Source: an uncultured Saprospiraceae bacterium
GTDB lineage: Bacteria > Bacteroidota > Bacteroidia > Chitinophagales > Saprospiraceae
Assembly (NCBI GenBank): GCA_937973565.1
Contig: CALJKQ010000064.1
Span: 1 to 64,000 of the forward strand
DNA: 64,000 nt
Direction: 5' to 3'
A program made the translations under genes and the position numbers. Below are positions 34,267 through 45,100 of this stretch, one piece after another. The notes beneath the pieces were generated by a model, which saw only the letters and a list, made by a program, of their open reading frames with translations, searched no databases and was not told where the DNA came from. Position 1 is the stretch's first letter. Every line of letters begins with the position of its first letter.

Positions 34267-37224
34267 ATGAAGAGAACATTAACAAAATTTATGTTTCTTT
34301 TGGTATTTGCCCTGGGAGTTTCCTTTACCTACGCGCAGCGTACGGTTTCCGGAAAAGTGACAGACGGCAAGACCGGTGACCCCCTAATCGGGGCCAACAT
34401 TTTGGTGAAGGGAACCAGCACGGGAACCATTACCGACCTCGATGGTATGTATTCAATCAGCGCCGCTGAAGGATCTACCCTCGTTTTTTCTTACACAGGA
34501 TATGCCAATCAGGAAGCTGTGGTTGGTTCTTCCTCAACCATCGACATAGCCCTTCAGGAAGGTTCCGTGTTGGATGAAGTTGTTATCGTTGGATACGGCT
34601 CTCAAAAGAAGAGAGATGTAACCGGCTCAGTTGCCTCATTGAAAGAAAAAGATTTCAACCAGGGTATTGTTACTTCAGCAGACCAATTGTTGCAAAACAG
34701 GGTTGCGGGAGTAAACATCATCAACAACAGTGGTCAGCCGGGAGGTCAGGCTACAGTTAAGATTCGTGGTAACAACTCTATCCGTGCAGGTGCGAGTCCA
34801 CTTTATGTAATTGACGGGGTGCCTTTGGATGGCCGTACAGCTAAGGCTGGATTGTTGGCTACTGATATTGGAGCTATTGCCAACTCAAACCCATTGAACT
34901 TCATTAACCCATCAGATATTGCCAATATCGATGTATTAAAAGATGCCTCTTCTGCGGCTATCTATGGTTCAAGAGCTTCCAATGGTGTTATCCTCATTAC
35001 TACCAAAAAAGCTAAATCAGGTGCACCAAAAGTGGACTTTGGAGTTAGCTTGGGTACCAGCTCAGTATTGAAAAAGTACGATGTTTTGTCTGCAGACGAA
35101 TACAGATCAGCTTTGAGCAGGTACGGTTTGGCATCAGGCGATGGCAAAGGAAGTGTTGATGCTTTCGATCAAATTACAAGAAATGGTATCAACCAAAATT
35201 ACAATATCTCTATCGGAGGAGGTTCTGAAACTGCAACTTACCGTTTTTCAGGAGGTTATCAGGACATCCAGGGTATCATCAAAGATTCTGGTCTGAAGAG
35301 ATATACCGCTTCTTTCAACTCTAATTTCAAAGTGTTGGATGGCAAATTGGGTTTGGATGCGATGTTGATCGCAAGCCAGACTGTTGAGGATATTGCACCT
35401 ATCTCAACCAACGCCGGTTTTACCGGTAACCTGGTTGCGCAGGCATTGCAGTGGAACCCAACCGTTCCGTTAACAACTGCCAATGGAGATTTTACAACCT
35501 CTAAAAACAACCCATTGGTGGGTGCAACTACCATCAACCCGTTGAACTTGTTGGATGGTCATTTTGAAAATGCAAAGACCACTACTACTTTGGCTAACAT
35601 TTCTCCTTACTGGAACATTACAGATAACCTTCAATACCGATACAGATTGGGTATCAATTACGGTTTGGGAAATACCAGAGGAGCGATTTCAGGTAATGTA
35701 AATGTGCAAGGCATTGAAGGCTTAGGTTGGGCAGGTATGGCCAACAATGAGTTGTTGTCAACCATCCATTCTCACACATTAAGCTTCAACAAAAATGTGT
35801 CAGACGACCTGAGATTGGAAGCCATTGCCGGCTACGAATATCAGAAATTTGACTTCAGAGGATATGCACTGGCAGGTCGTGGTTTTGCTGTTTTGGATTT
35901 TGACAATACCAATGCGATTCAAAACTCAAGCAATGCCAACAAGCGTTTCATTTCATTTGCTGATCCAATCAGCGAATTGCAGTCATACTTTGGTAGAGCA
36001 ACTTTGGGATTCAAAGGTAAATACAACCTTACTGCTACTTTGAGAGCTGACGGATCCTCAAAATTTGGTGAAAACAACAAATACGGTATTTTCCCATCTT
36101 TTGGTGCTTCCTGGAACATCAAATCAGAAGATTTCCTTGCAGACAACGACAACATCAGCGACCTGAAATTGCGTTTGGGCTGGGGTAAAACCGGTAACCA
36201 GGAATTCCCTGCAGGCTCTGCTCAGGAAAGATACCAATTATTGGAAAACGGGGCTTCCAAATTGGAAAACGTTGCTAATCCTAACTTGAAATGGGAGTCT
36301 TCATCCACGCTTAACTTTGGTTTGGATTTTGGATTAATAAACAATTCACTAACTGGTAGCATCGATTACTATAGCAGAGTAACAAATAATTTGTTGCTGG
36401 ATCCAACTGTCTCTGAACCAGGTCCAGATGTAAAAGGTTGGAAAAATATAGATGGAGAAGTCTTAAATACAGGTGTAGAAATCGCATTGAATGCACAACT
36501 TTTCGAAAAAGAGAATTTTGCCTGGTCATTGGGTGGAAACGTTTCATTCCTTAACAATGAATTTAGAAACTACAGTGGTCCTCCAATTCTTACCGGTGAC
36601 TTGTTTGGTCAGGGATCTTCAGGAGCCTATGTACAGGAAATGAAAAATGGTTATCCATTGAATACATTCTTTGTAAGGGAATACCTAGGTCTGGATGAAA
36701 CAGGGAACAGTAAGTACACACAGGGTGGTGATGTTACTGTTGCTGCTGGCGATCCAAATGCAAACATTATCCTGGGTCTTTCTACCAGCTTAGCTATCAG
36801 TAAACTTAACTTCTCAATGAACTGGAATGGCGCTTTTGGCCATCAATTGTACAACAATACAGCTATGTCAGTGTTACCTATCGGTAACCTTGGTAGCAGA
36901 AACCTTGATGCTGCATTGTTGGAAGGCGATGTAAAAGAAAGTGTTGCCAATCCAATCACATCTTCTTCAAGATACGTCGAAGATGGTGATTTTGTGAAAC
37001 TGGCCAATGCTACCTTATCTTATGATTTGGGAAAAGTTTCTAAGTTGTCAAATGTTAGATTGTCACTTACTGGTCAGAACCTTTTGGTTATAACAAACTA
37101 CAGTGGATTTGACCCTGAAGTTAACACTGTTAACCTTAGAAATGGTATTCCTTCTTCAGGTATTGAGTACATTCCTTATCCTTCCGCAAAATCATTTATT
37201 TTCGGTTTAAATGTTTCATTCTAA
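34267..37224 (+). CDS. SusC/RagA-family TonB-linked outer-membrane protein
   Basis: The channel half of a SusCD nutrient importer; 985 residues. Signal peptide (LGVSFTYAQ), CarboxypepD_reg-like domain (about 25-100; GKVTDGKTGDPLIGANILVK), the SusC-type box LDEVVIVGYGSQKKRDVTGS, plug (VKIRGNNSIRAGASPLYVID, IDVLKDASSAAIYGSRASNG) and barrel ending in FIFGLNVSF. It is followed after 18 bases by susD. Codon use in this gene and susD looks more biased than in neighbours (many GGT, AAC, GAA), as expected for highly expressed outer-membrane proteins. Confidence 0.96.
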   Translation: MKRTLTKFMFLLVFALGVSFTYAQRTVSGKVTDGKTGDPLIGANILVKGTSTGTITDLDGMYSISAAEGSTLVFSYTGYANQEAVVGSSSTIDIALQEGSVLDEVVIVGYGSQKKRDVTGSVASLKEKDFNQGIVTSADQLLQNRVAGVNIINNSGQPGGQATVKIRGNNSIRAGASPLYVIDGVPLDGRTAKAGLLATDIGAIANSNPLNFINPSDIANIDVLKDASSAAIYGSRASNGVILITTKKAKSGAPKVDFGVSLGTSSVLKKYDVLSADEYRSALSRYGLASGDGKGSVDAFDQITRNGINQNYNISIGGGSETATYRFSGGYQDIQGIIKDSGLKRYTASFNSNFKVLDGKLGLDAMLIASQTVEDIAPISTNAGFTGNLVAQALQWNPTVPLTTANGDFTTSKNNPLVGATTINPLNLLDGHFENAKTTTTLANISPYWNITDNLQYRYRLGINYGLGNTRGAISGNVNVQGIEGLGWAGMANNELLSTIHSHTLSFNKNVSDDLRLEAIAGYEYQKFDFRGYALAGRGFAVLDFDNTNAIQNSSNANKRFISFADPISELQSYFGRATLGFKGKYNLTATLRADGSSKFGENNKYGIFPSFGASWNIKSEDFLADNDNISDLKLRLGWGKTGNQEFPAGSAQERYQLLENGASKLENVANPNLKWESSSTLNFGLDFGLINNSLTGSIDYYSRVTNNLLLDPTVSEPGPDVKGWKNIDGEVLNTGVEIALNAQLFEKENFAWSLGGNVSFLNNEFRNYSGPPILTGDLFGQGSSGAYVQEMKNGYPLNTFFVREYLGLDETGNSKYTQGGDVTVAAGDPNANIILGLSTSLAISKLNFSMNWNGAFGHQLYNNTAMSVLPIGNLGSRNLDAALLEGDVKESVANPITSSSRYVEDGDFVKLANATLSYDLGKVSKLSNVRLSLTGQNLLVITNYSGFDPEVNTVNLRNGIPSSGIEYIPYPSAKSFIFGLNVSF

Positions 37225-37242
37225 TTAAAAATCATATCAATC

Positions 37243-38748
37243 ATGAAATACAAAATAATCTTATTGTTGATGGTTGGCTTCAGCTTTCAGACCTGTACAG
37301 ATCTGAAAGAAGAACTGAGGGAAGACCTGACAAAGGAGGAAGCATCAAAACTTGTAAAAGTTGAGTCAATACTTCAAGCAGCTTACGATGGGATGAAAAA
37401 TCCTTACCAGGATCAATCCCGTTTCTGGGCTGCACAAGAGCACACCACTGATGCAGCTATGGGCCCAACCAGGGGACCAGACTGGGACGACAATGGAATC
37501 TGGAGATCACTCCATGCCCATACTTGGACAGCAGATCATTCATTCCTTACCAGTACATTTAGTGAATTACTGCAAGTTGTTTTTACAACTACAGATTTAT
37601 TGCAGTTTAATCCCACACCACAGCAAGCTGCAGAAGCTCGTTATCTGAGATCTTTCGTAATGCTTTCTGTACTGGATGGTTGGGGACAAGTTCCTTTCAG
37701 AGACGCAGGCTCTTCATTGTTGGAAGATGCCCAGGTATTGGGTCCTCAGGAAGTAGTTGACTTCGTGGTATCAGAAATGGATGCCATCATCAATGACTTA
37801 CCTGCCAGCCCAACCAACAGAGCCAACAAAGACGCAGCACGTGTATTGAAAATGAAGGCATTGCTCAACAAAGGTGCTTACCTTAACAGAGAAACTCCAT
37901 CATTCAATGCCGCTGATATGAATGCGGTATCTGCCATTGCAGATCAGATCATTGGTTCAGGTAAATACCAGCTTTCTGACAATTATTTTGACAACTTTGC
38001 TCCAGACAATAATGTTAGAAGTACTGAAAACATTTGGACTGCAGAGAACATCGGTGGTGTTTCTTCAGGTAACGTAAGATCAAGGTGGTTTTGTACCCTT
38101 CACTACAACCAGAACCCTTCCGGATGGAATGGTTTTACAACACTGGGTGATTTTTACATGTCTTTTGAAGACAACGACTCTAGAAAGAAAGCCAATTACA
38201 CCGGTATGACCGATGTATCCGGTATCAATGCAGGTTTCCTTTTCGGTCAGCAGTTCAATGAAAAAGGAGAAGCTCTTAAGGATAGAAAGGGGAATCCGCT
38301 TTCATTTACCAAAGAGGTGGCCATCAAAGAATCAGGAGCTAATCTCGAAATTACCGGTATCAGGGTTATCAAATATCCAATCGACTACAATAATGGAGAT
38401 AACGTAGACAACGATTATGTTTACTACAGATATTCAGATGTATTGTTGATGAAAGCGGAAGCCATGCTTCGCACCGGCAATGCAGCAGGAGCATTAGATA
38501 TTGTAAACCAGATCAGAACAAAAAGAGGTGCTTCTCCGCTTGCTGCTCTAACAACTGATAACTTATTAGCAGAAAGAGGAAGAGAGTTGTACTGGGAAGG
38601 TCACAGGAGAACTGACCTTATCCGTTTTGGCAAATTCTTGAATGCCTGGGAAGAGAAATCCGCTTCAGGCAAAGAGAGACTTTTGTTCCCAATACCAACA
38701 CAATCTCTCGCTTCAAATCCAAATTTGAAGCAGAATCCTGGCTATTAA
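37243..38748 (+). CDS. RagB/SusD-family nutrient-binding lipoprotein
   Basis: The lid lipoprotein that closes over SusC; 501 residues. N-terminal signal with Cys in VGFSFQTCTDLK. Family marks are AEARYLRSFVMLSVLDGWGQ in the helical core, and the C-terminal LLAERGRELYWEGHRRTDLI followed by RFGKF and LKQNPGY. It ends just before an intrinsic terminator at 38772. No glycoside hydrolase, lyase or sulfatase accompanies the pair. Confidence 0.95.
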   Translation: MKYKIILLLMVGFSFQTCTDLKEELREDLTKEEASKLVKVESILQAAYDGMKNPYQDQSRFWAAQEHTTDAAMGPTRGPDWDDNGIWRSLHAHTWTADHSFLTSTFSELLQVVFTTTDLLQFNPTPQQAAEARYLRSFVMLSVLDGWGQVPFRDAGSSLLEDAQVLGPQEVVDFVVSEMDAIINDLPASPTNRANKDAARVLKMKALLNKGAYLNRETPSFNAADMNAVSAIADQIIGSGKYQLSDNYFDNFAPDNNVRSTENIWTAENIGGVSSGNVRSRWFCTLHYNQNPSGWNGFTTLGDFYMSFEDNDSRKKANYTGMTDVSGINAGFLFGQQFNEKGEALKDRKGNPLSFTKEVAIKESGANLEITGIRVIKYPIDYNNGDNVDNDYVYYRYSDVLLMKAEAMLRTGNAAGALDIVNQIRTKRGASPLAALTTDNLLAERGRELYWEGHRRTDLIRFGKFLNAWEEKSASGKERLLFPIPTQSLASNPNLKQNPGY

Positions 38749-38771
38749 TGGTTAAAAATTCTAATTTTACA

Positions 38772-38796
38772 GGGGAGCATTTTGCTCCCCTTTTTT
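38772..38796 (+). terminator. Strong intrinsic terminator after susD
   Basis: GGGGAGC (38772-38778), 5-base loop, GCTCCCC (38784-38790), then six T. It is a textbook hairpin 23 bases after the susD stop. The two CRTAC1 genes continue in the same direction without a clear promoter of their own, so it probably sets high SusCD and low CRTAC1 expression by partial read-through. Confidence 0.88.
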
Positions 38797-38812
38797 GTTT
38801 AAATACCATACA

Positions 38813-41800
38813 TTGAAACCGCTTTATTACTCTGTTATTGCCCTTTTGCTGGTATCCTGCCATGCAGATCAACAGAAGGCAACTCAAAATTCCAATGCTG
38901 TATTCACGCTTCTTGATGCTGATCAGACAGGTATTTCCTTTTCCAATCCGGTAGAGAATACCGAAAAATTCAACATTTTCAATTACCGCAATTTTTACAA
39001 CGGAGGGGGTGTTGCCATCGGCGACATCAACAACGATGGACTTTCGGATGTATTCATGACAGCCAATATGAAAGAAAATCGCCTTTACATAAATAAGGGA
39101 AATTTTCAATTTGAAGACATCTCCCATTCTGCCTTTGGCAAGCAGGATATACACTGGAGTACAGGTGTGGTAATGGTAGATATCAACAACGACGGCTGGC
39201 TGGATATCTATGTATGCAATGCAGGCTACCAATCCGGCGTAGAAACCGCCAATCAATTGTTCATCAATAACAAGGATTTGACATTCACCGAAAGGGCCAC
39301 TGAATATGGTCTGGACGACAGGGGTTACACTACCCATGCCGCTTTTTTTGACTACGATAAAGACGGCGACCTCGATGCCTATATCCTCAACAATAGCTTT
39401 ATACCGGTCAACACACTCAACTATTCCAACAAACGTGAACAACGGGCAGAAGACTGGGAGGTAAAAGATTTTCTGAAAGGAGGAGGTGATAAGCTGCTGA
39501 GAAACGACAAGGGGCATTTTACGGATGTAAGCAAAGAGGCGGGTGTTTATGGCAGCCTTATCGGCTTCGGACTTGGCATCTCCGTTGGTGACGTCAATGG
39601 CGATCAATGGCCCGACCTCTATATTAGTAACGATTTTTACGAAAAAGATTATTTGTACATCAACCAAAAAAACGGCAAATTCAAAGAAGAGCTGGAAAAC
39701 CGCATGGGTCACATCAGCCTTTCATCGATGGGCTCCGATATAGCAGACATCAACAATGACGGGCACCTCGATATCTTTGCCACCGATATGCTTCCTTCAG
39801 AAGATATAAGACTCAAACGCACCACTTCGTATGAAAGCAATGATCTTTTTAACCTCAAGTTGGGTAAAGGATTCTATTACCAATACATGCAAAATACATT
39901 ACAGCTCAACCGGGGTGATGGCCACTTTACGGAAATAGCCAATATGGCGGGCACAGAAGCATCTGACTGGAGTTGGGGTGCACTGATTTTTGATGCAGAC
40001 AATGACGGCTGGCAGGATTTGTTGGTTTGTAACGGAATTTACAAAGACGTAATCGATCAGGACTTCATCGATTTTTTTGCCAACGAAGTGATGCAACAAA
40101 TGGTAATGAGTGGCAAAAAACAAAAGGTGGATACCATTGTAGGCCTGATGCCCTCTACGCCTATACCCAACAGGATGTTTCGCAATAAGGGTGACCTCAC
40201 CTACCAGGACGTTGCCAAAGATTGGGGCCTCGACCAGCCCGGCTTCTCTAATGGAGCGGCCTACGGAGATCTCGACAACGACGGCGACCTGGATCTCATC
40301 GTCAACAATGTAAACGCACCGTGCTTTGTCTATCGCAACAACACCAACAAAGCACAACACTATATTTCTGTGAAACTAAAAGGCACATCGCCCAATACAT
40401 ACGCCATAGGAGCCAGTGTTGAAGTCTACGCAGGTCATCAGCGTTACTTTAAAGAAATTATGCCCTCCCGCGGCTTTCAATCCTCGGTAGACTATACCCA
40501 GGTTTTTGGTTTGGGCAAACAAATTACCGTCGATTCACTGGTGGTAAGTTGGCCGAATGGAAAAAGACAAAGCTGGATAAAACCGGCGGTTGACCAAATC
40601 CTTACCGCTGAGGAGGATGACCAAAAAGCTTTACCCCGCACCAAACAGACTCCTGCAACAGCCTTGTTCAAAAACAAAGTATTGCCGGGCATCTGGACTC
40701 ATAAGGAGGATGATCATGTAGACTTTTATTATGAAAGAGGCATCTATGAAATGCTGAGCAAAGAGGGTCCTGCTTTGGCCATGGCAGACCTCAATAAAGA
40801 TGGCATAGATGATATTTTTGTCGGAGCAGCCAGGGGACAAAGCCCCGTACTTTATTGGTCTTCCTCAAAAGGATATACCGAAGACACCAAAAGATTTAAC
40901 TATACTGAATTTGAAGATACCGCCGCTGCCTTTTTTGACGCAGACGGTGATGGTGACCTCGACTTGTTTGTGGGGTCGGGCGGCAACTTCAATCCACCGC
41001 TTACCCGTGAAATGCAGGATCGAATTTACATCAACAACAACAATCAGTTCACCCTTTCCACCCGCGCTCTTCCTACCAACGGCATGAATACCTCAGTTTG
41101 CATTCCTTTTGATTTCGACAATGATGGGGATGTGGACTTGTTTGTAGGCAGCAGAAGTTTTCCGCAGAAATATGGTGAGCAGCCTGACAATTATCTTTAT
41201 GAAAACAATGGCAAAGGGATTTTCCAGAATGTTGCGCCTACCTTGTGTCAGACATTGGCAAAGGCAGGTATGGTTACCTCTGCTACGCTGGTTGATTTAA
41301 ATGGCGACCAAAAAAAGGAACTGGTCGTTGCCAGTTCATGGGGGTCAGTAACGGCCTTTGGTTTTGATAAAAAGAAAATCACACCCTGGCCGCCTCTGAT
41401 GGGTAAAGACCAGACCGGCTTATGGACGTACGTAGGTAATTTTGACATCGATAACGACGGCGATCAGGATCTCCTGTGTGGAAACATAGGCCTCAATAGC
41501 ATTTTGTCAGACCATGCCATGGAATTGTGGGTGGGTGATTTTGACGCCAATAAAACGGTTGATAAAATCCTGACCCGGAAAATTGGCGATCGGTTTGTAC
41601 CTGTGATGATGAAAAGAGAATTCATGGAACAGCTGCCATCGCTCAAGAAAAACAACTTAAAACACCAGGATTTTGCCAACAAAGGCATAGAAGACCTGTT
41701 GCCACCGGGAAGCAGAAATAAAGCTTTGATCAGAAGTGCCAACTATTTTGCTTCGGTAGTTTTGATCAACAAGGGCAAGGGACAGTTTGAATCGAGAGAG

Positions 41801-42112
41801 CTGCCCCATAACTTCCAGACATCTTGTCTCAATGCGGCGGTTATTATAGATGTCAACAACGACCAATGGCCTGACATTATACCCGTTGGCAACCGTTCGG
41901 TTTTTGCCCCACAGTTTGGCAGGCTCGATGGATTTTGCGGAGACATTTTGATTAATGAAAAAGGACAATCATTTTCATCCTTGCCATCTTACCAAAGTGG
42001 TCTGGATTTAAGGGGAGATGCCAGGTGTGCAGGCCTTATCAAAACAAAAGAAAAGAAATCGTTTATCGTAACTTTTAACAACCACATTCCAAAGTTTTAT
42101 GAACAATTATAA
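38813..42112 (+). CDS. CRTAC1-type VCBS/FG-GAP lipoprotein with ASPIC/UnbV domain (1)
   Basis: A 1099-residue surface protein. A TTG at 38813 gives the lipoprotein signal MKPLYYSVIALLLVSC; a TTG at 38795 in frame would lie in the terminator T-run and is less likely. Many calcium-loop FG-GAP repeats (DINNDGLSDVF, DINNDGWLDIY, DYDKDGDLDAY, DLDNDGDLDLI, DFDNDGDVDLF) form two propeller regions around an ASPIC/UnbV domain at about 515-580 (IGASVEVYAGHQRYFKEI, RGFQSS). Such proteins commonly follow SusCD pairs in Bacteroidota with no known function; glycan or protein binding at the surface is plausible. It is followed after 10 bases by a paralogue. Confidence 0.88.
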   Translation: MKPLYYSVIALLLVSCHADQQKATQNSNAVFTLLDADQTGISFSNPVENTEKFNIFNYRNFYNGGGVAIGDINNDGLSDVFMTANMKENRLYINKGNFQFEDISHSAFGKQDIHWSTGVVMVDINNDGWLDIYVCNAGYQSGVETANQLFINNKDLTFTERATEYGLDDRGYTTHAAFFDYDKDGDLDAYILNNSFIPVNTLNYSNKREQRAEDWEVKDFLKGGGDKLLRNDKGHFTDVSKEAGVYGSLIGFGLGISVGDVNGDQWPDLYISNDFYEKDYLYINQKNGKFKEELENRMGHISLSSMGSDIADINNDGHLDIFATDMLPSEDIRLKRTTSYESNDLFNLKLGKGFYYQYMQNTLQLNRGDGHFTEIANMAGTEASDWSWGALIFDADNDGWQDLLVCNGIYKDVIDQDFIDFFANEVMQQMVMSGKKQKVDTIVGLMPSTPIPNRMFRNKGDLTYQDVAKDWGLDQPGFSNGAAYGDLDNDGDLDLIVNNVNAPCFVYRNNTNKAQHYISVKLKGTSPNTYAIGASVEVYAGHQRYFKEIMPSRGFQSSVDYTQVFGLGKQITVDSLVVSWPNGKRQSWIKPAVDQILTAEEDDQKALPRTKQTPATALFKNKVLPGIWTHKEDDHVDFYYERGIYEMLSKEGPALAMADLNKDGIDDIFVGAARGQSPVLYWSSSKGYTEDTKRFNYTEFEDTAAAFFDADGDGDLDLFVGSGGNFNPPLTREMQDRIYINNNNQFTLSTRALPTNGMNTSVCIPFDFDNDGDVDLFVGSRSFPQKYGEQPDNYLYENNGKGIFQNVAPTLCQTLAKAGMVTSATLVDLNGDQKKELVVASSWGSVTAFGFDKKKITPWPPLMGKDQTGLWTYVGNFDIDNDGDQDLLCGNIGLNSILSDHAMELWVGDFDANKTVDKILTRKIGDRFVPVMMKREFMEQLPSLKKNNLKHQDFANKGIEDLLPPGSRNKALIRSANYFASVVLINKGKGQFESRELPHNFQTSCLNAAVIIDVNNDQWPDIIPVGNRSVFAPQFGRLDGFCGDILINEKGQSFSSLPSYQSGLDLRGDARCAGLIKTKEKKSFIVTFNNHIPKFYEQL

Positions 42113-42122
42113 CAGGATTCCA

Positions 42123-45100
42123 ATGACCAGGTATTTTATTTTGGTGTGGGTGGTGTTTTTGTTTTCCTGTAAGCAGGAAGATAAAAAAGAAAACTTGTTT
42201 ACTTTATTGACAGGTGATGATACCGGAATCGACTTTCAAAACAAGTTGAACCTGACCACGGAAATGAACATATTCAAGTACATGTATTATTACAATGGTG
42301 GAGGAGTTGGCGTTGCCGACTTCAACAACGATGGCTTGAAAGACATCTTTTTTACCGGCAACATGGTAGAAAATGAATTGTACCTCAACGAAGGAAATCT
42401 CAAGTTTAAAAATGTTACCAACAAGGCAGGTATTAAAAAAGATGCTGCCTGGTCCAATGGTGTCAGTGTAGTGGATATCAACAATGATGGTATGATGGAC
42501 ATCTACATAAGTCAGGTTGGTGAATTTGATATTTTCAAAGGTCACAACCAGCTTTTTGTATGCCAGAAAATAGAAAATGGTATACCCGTATACCAGGAAA
42601 TGTCGGCACAATACGGACTGGATCTGGTGGGTTACGGTACGCATGCGGTATTTTTTGATTACGACCTGGATGGTGACCTCGACATGTACCAATTGAACCA
42701 TTCTACTCACAACAATGGTACTTTTGGGCAACGACCTTCCTTTTTAGGAACCTACCATGCCCAATCCGGAGATAAGATGATGCGCAACGATAAAGGACGT
42801 TTTACAGATGTAACCAAGGAATCCGGCATCCATTCTTCGGTGATCGGTTACGGCCTTGGCGTGGTGGCCAGTGATATCAACCTCGATGGTTACCCGGACC
42901 TTTACATAGGCAACGACTTTCATGAAAACGACTACCTGTACATCAATCAGGGCAATGGAACATTTAAAGATGTAACACCGGATCAGCTCATGCATACCAG
43001 TCGCTTTTCCATGGGTGTAGATGCAGCAGATCTCAACAACGACGGATACAATGAGATCATCTCACTCGACATGTTGCCCGAAAAAGCAGATATTTTGAAG
43101 CGATCTGAAAATGATGAAGATATCAGCTTATTCAAGTTTAAACTCGATTACGGCTACAACTATCAATATTCCCGCAATGCACTGCAGTTGAACAATGGCG
43201 ATGGCAGTTTTAGCGAAATAGGCATGTACAGTGGTGTACATGCAACTGACTGGTCGTGGTCTCCCTTGTTTTTTGACATAGACCAGGATGGCAAACGGGA
43301 TTTATTTATCAGCAACGGTATACCCAAGCGGATGAACGATCTCGATTACATCAATTTTGTTTCGGATCAGGACTGGCAGTGGAAGACCAGCCACAACGAG
43401 CTTACTCAAAAGGAACTCGATCTGATCATGAAGATTCCTGAACTCAAGTTGGATAACAAAATCTTTTTGCAAGACGGTGAGCTAAGATTTAATGACAAAA
43501 GTGATGCTGTTGCCAACCTCCTGCCCAGTTATAGCAGTGGGTCCGCTTATGCAGATTTCGACAACGATGGTGATCTTGATGTGGTGGTAAACAACATCAA
43601 CGAAAAGCCCTTCATTTATCGCAATGACGTACAACGTGCAGCCGACCGGCAAAAAGCTTTGCGCATTCGATTTAAGGGACAGGCCGGCAACATCAACGCC
43701 ATTGGAACACGTATCATTGTCAAGGCAGGAGGGCAAAAGTATTATGCCGAAAATTATCCTGTCCGAGGCTTTCAATCCAGTTTTATGGAGGATTTGTTTC
43801 TGGCTACCGGCAAAGCAAAGCCCGATTCATTGACCGTTATCTGGCCCGACCAAAGCTATCAATCCACGGCTTTGGGTATGGACTCTATTCATATACTCAC
43901 TTATAAAACCGGCTTGCCAAAGTTTGATTACAAATCTCTTGTCGGAACCAAAGTGATGGCATGGACAGACAATACACCATCAGCAGGGATCAATTATAAA
44001 CACACGGAGAATCCTTATATTGAGTTTCACCGCGAGCCACTTGTACCTTTTAGTTGCGGAGAAGAAGGTCCGGCATCAGCGGTTGGTGACATAGATGGGG
44101 ATAAGAAGGAGGATGTTTTCCTGGGAGCTTCCAAAACCTTTAAACCGAAGATTTATAAACAAACGGCCAATGGCACTTTTCGGTTGGTGCCGCAGGCTGA
44201 CCTCGATGCTGATTCTACCTATGAAGACGTGGATGCAGTTTTTGCCGATGTCAACAATGACGGGGCCAAGGATTTGATTGTAGCGAGTGGGGGCAATGAA
44301 TATTCATTAAAAAACGACTTTATGAAGCCCAGGCTGTATCTCAATGATGGACGCGGGCAGTTTAAAAAGAAAGCAGATGCTTTCGGTGAAGTTCGGCTCA
44401 ATGCTTCCGCTGTGAAAATATCCGATATCAATAACGATGGCTTGCCGGATGTTTGGTTTTTTGGCAGATCGGTGCCGTATCAATATGGGCAAATTCCGGC
44501 TTCTTATGTGTTGATCAACACAGGTAATGGTAACTTTAAGGATAAGACTGCAGAGCTGGCTCCCACCTTAAGTAAGCTCGGACTGGTTACGGCTGCACAG
44601 CTTGCCGATATAGATGGTGATCGGGATTTGGATGTGGTGGTTGCCTGTGAATGGGATGGTATTTTGGCATTGAAAAATGAAAATGGCAAATTTATTCTGC
44701 AGCATCTGTATGATGGACGTGGTTGGTGGTCATCACTGTACATAGACGATGTAGATGGAGATGGTAAAGTAGATATTATTGCCGGCAATCAGGGGCTCAA
44801 CACCCGCATGAAAGCCAGCCCGGAAAAACCGGTGCATATGTACCTCGCAGATATGGACAACAACGGCACTGCTGAACAGGTAGTGACGTATTTCATTGGG
44901 GATCGCGAGATTCCGCTGGCCAACAAAACAGAACTGGAAAAGAAATTGCCACCCATCAAGAAGAAGTTCTTAAAAGCCAGCGATTTTGCCAAAGCCGACG
45001 TAAAAGAAATTCTTTCCTTCTACGACTTGAAGAAAGCCGAAAAGAAGGAAGTCAATCAATTTGCCAATCTAATCCTGTATCAAAAAAGTGCAGGTAAGTT

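Noticed and set aside
38618..39712. 364-codon open frame on the minus strand across susD and the first CRTAC1 gene
   Set aside because: It crosses two real genes and a terminator, has no start signal, and is explained by the repeated calcium-loop codons of the CRTAC1 gene.
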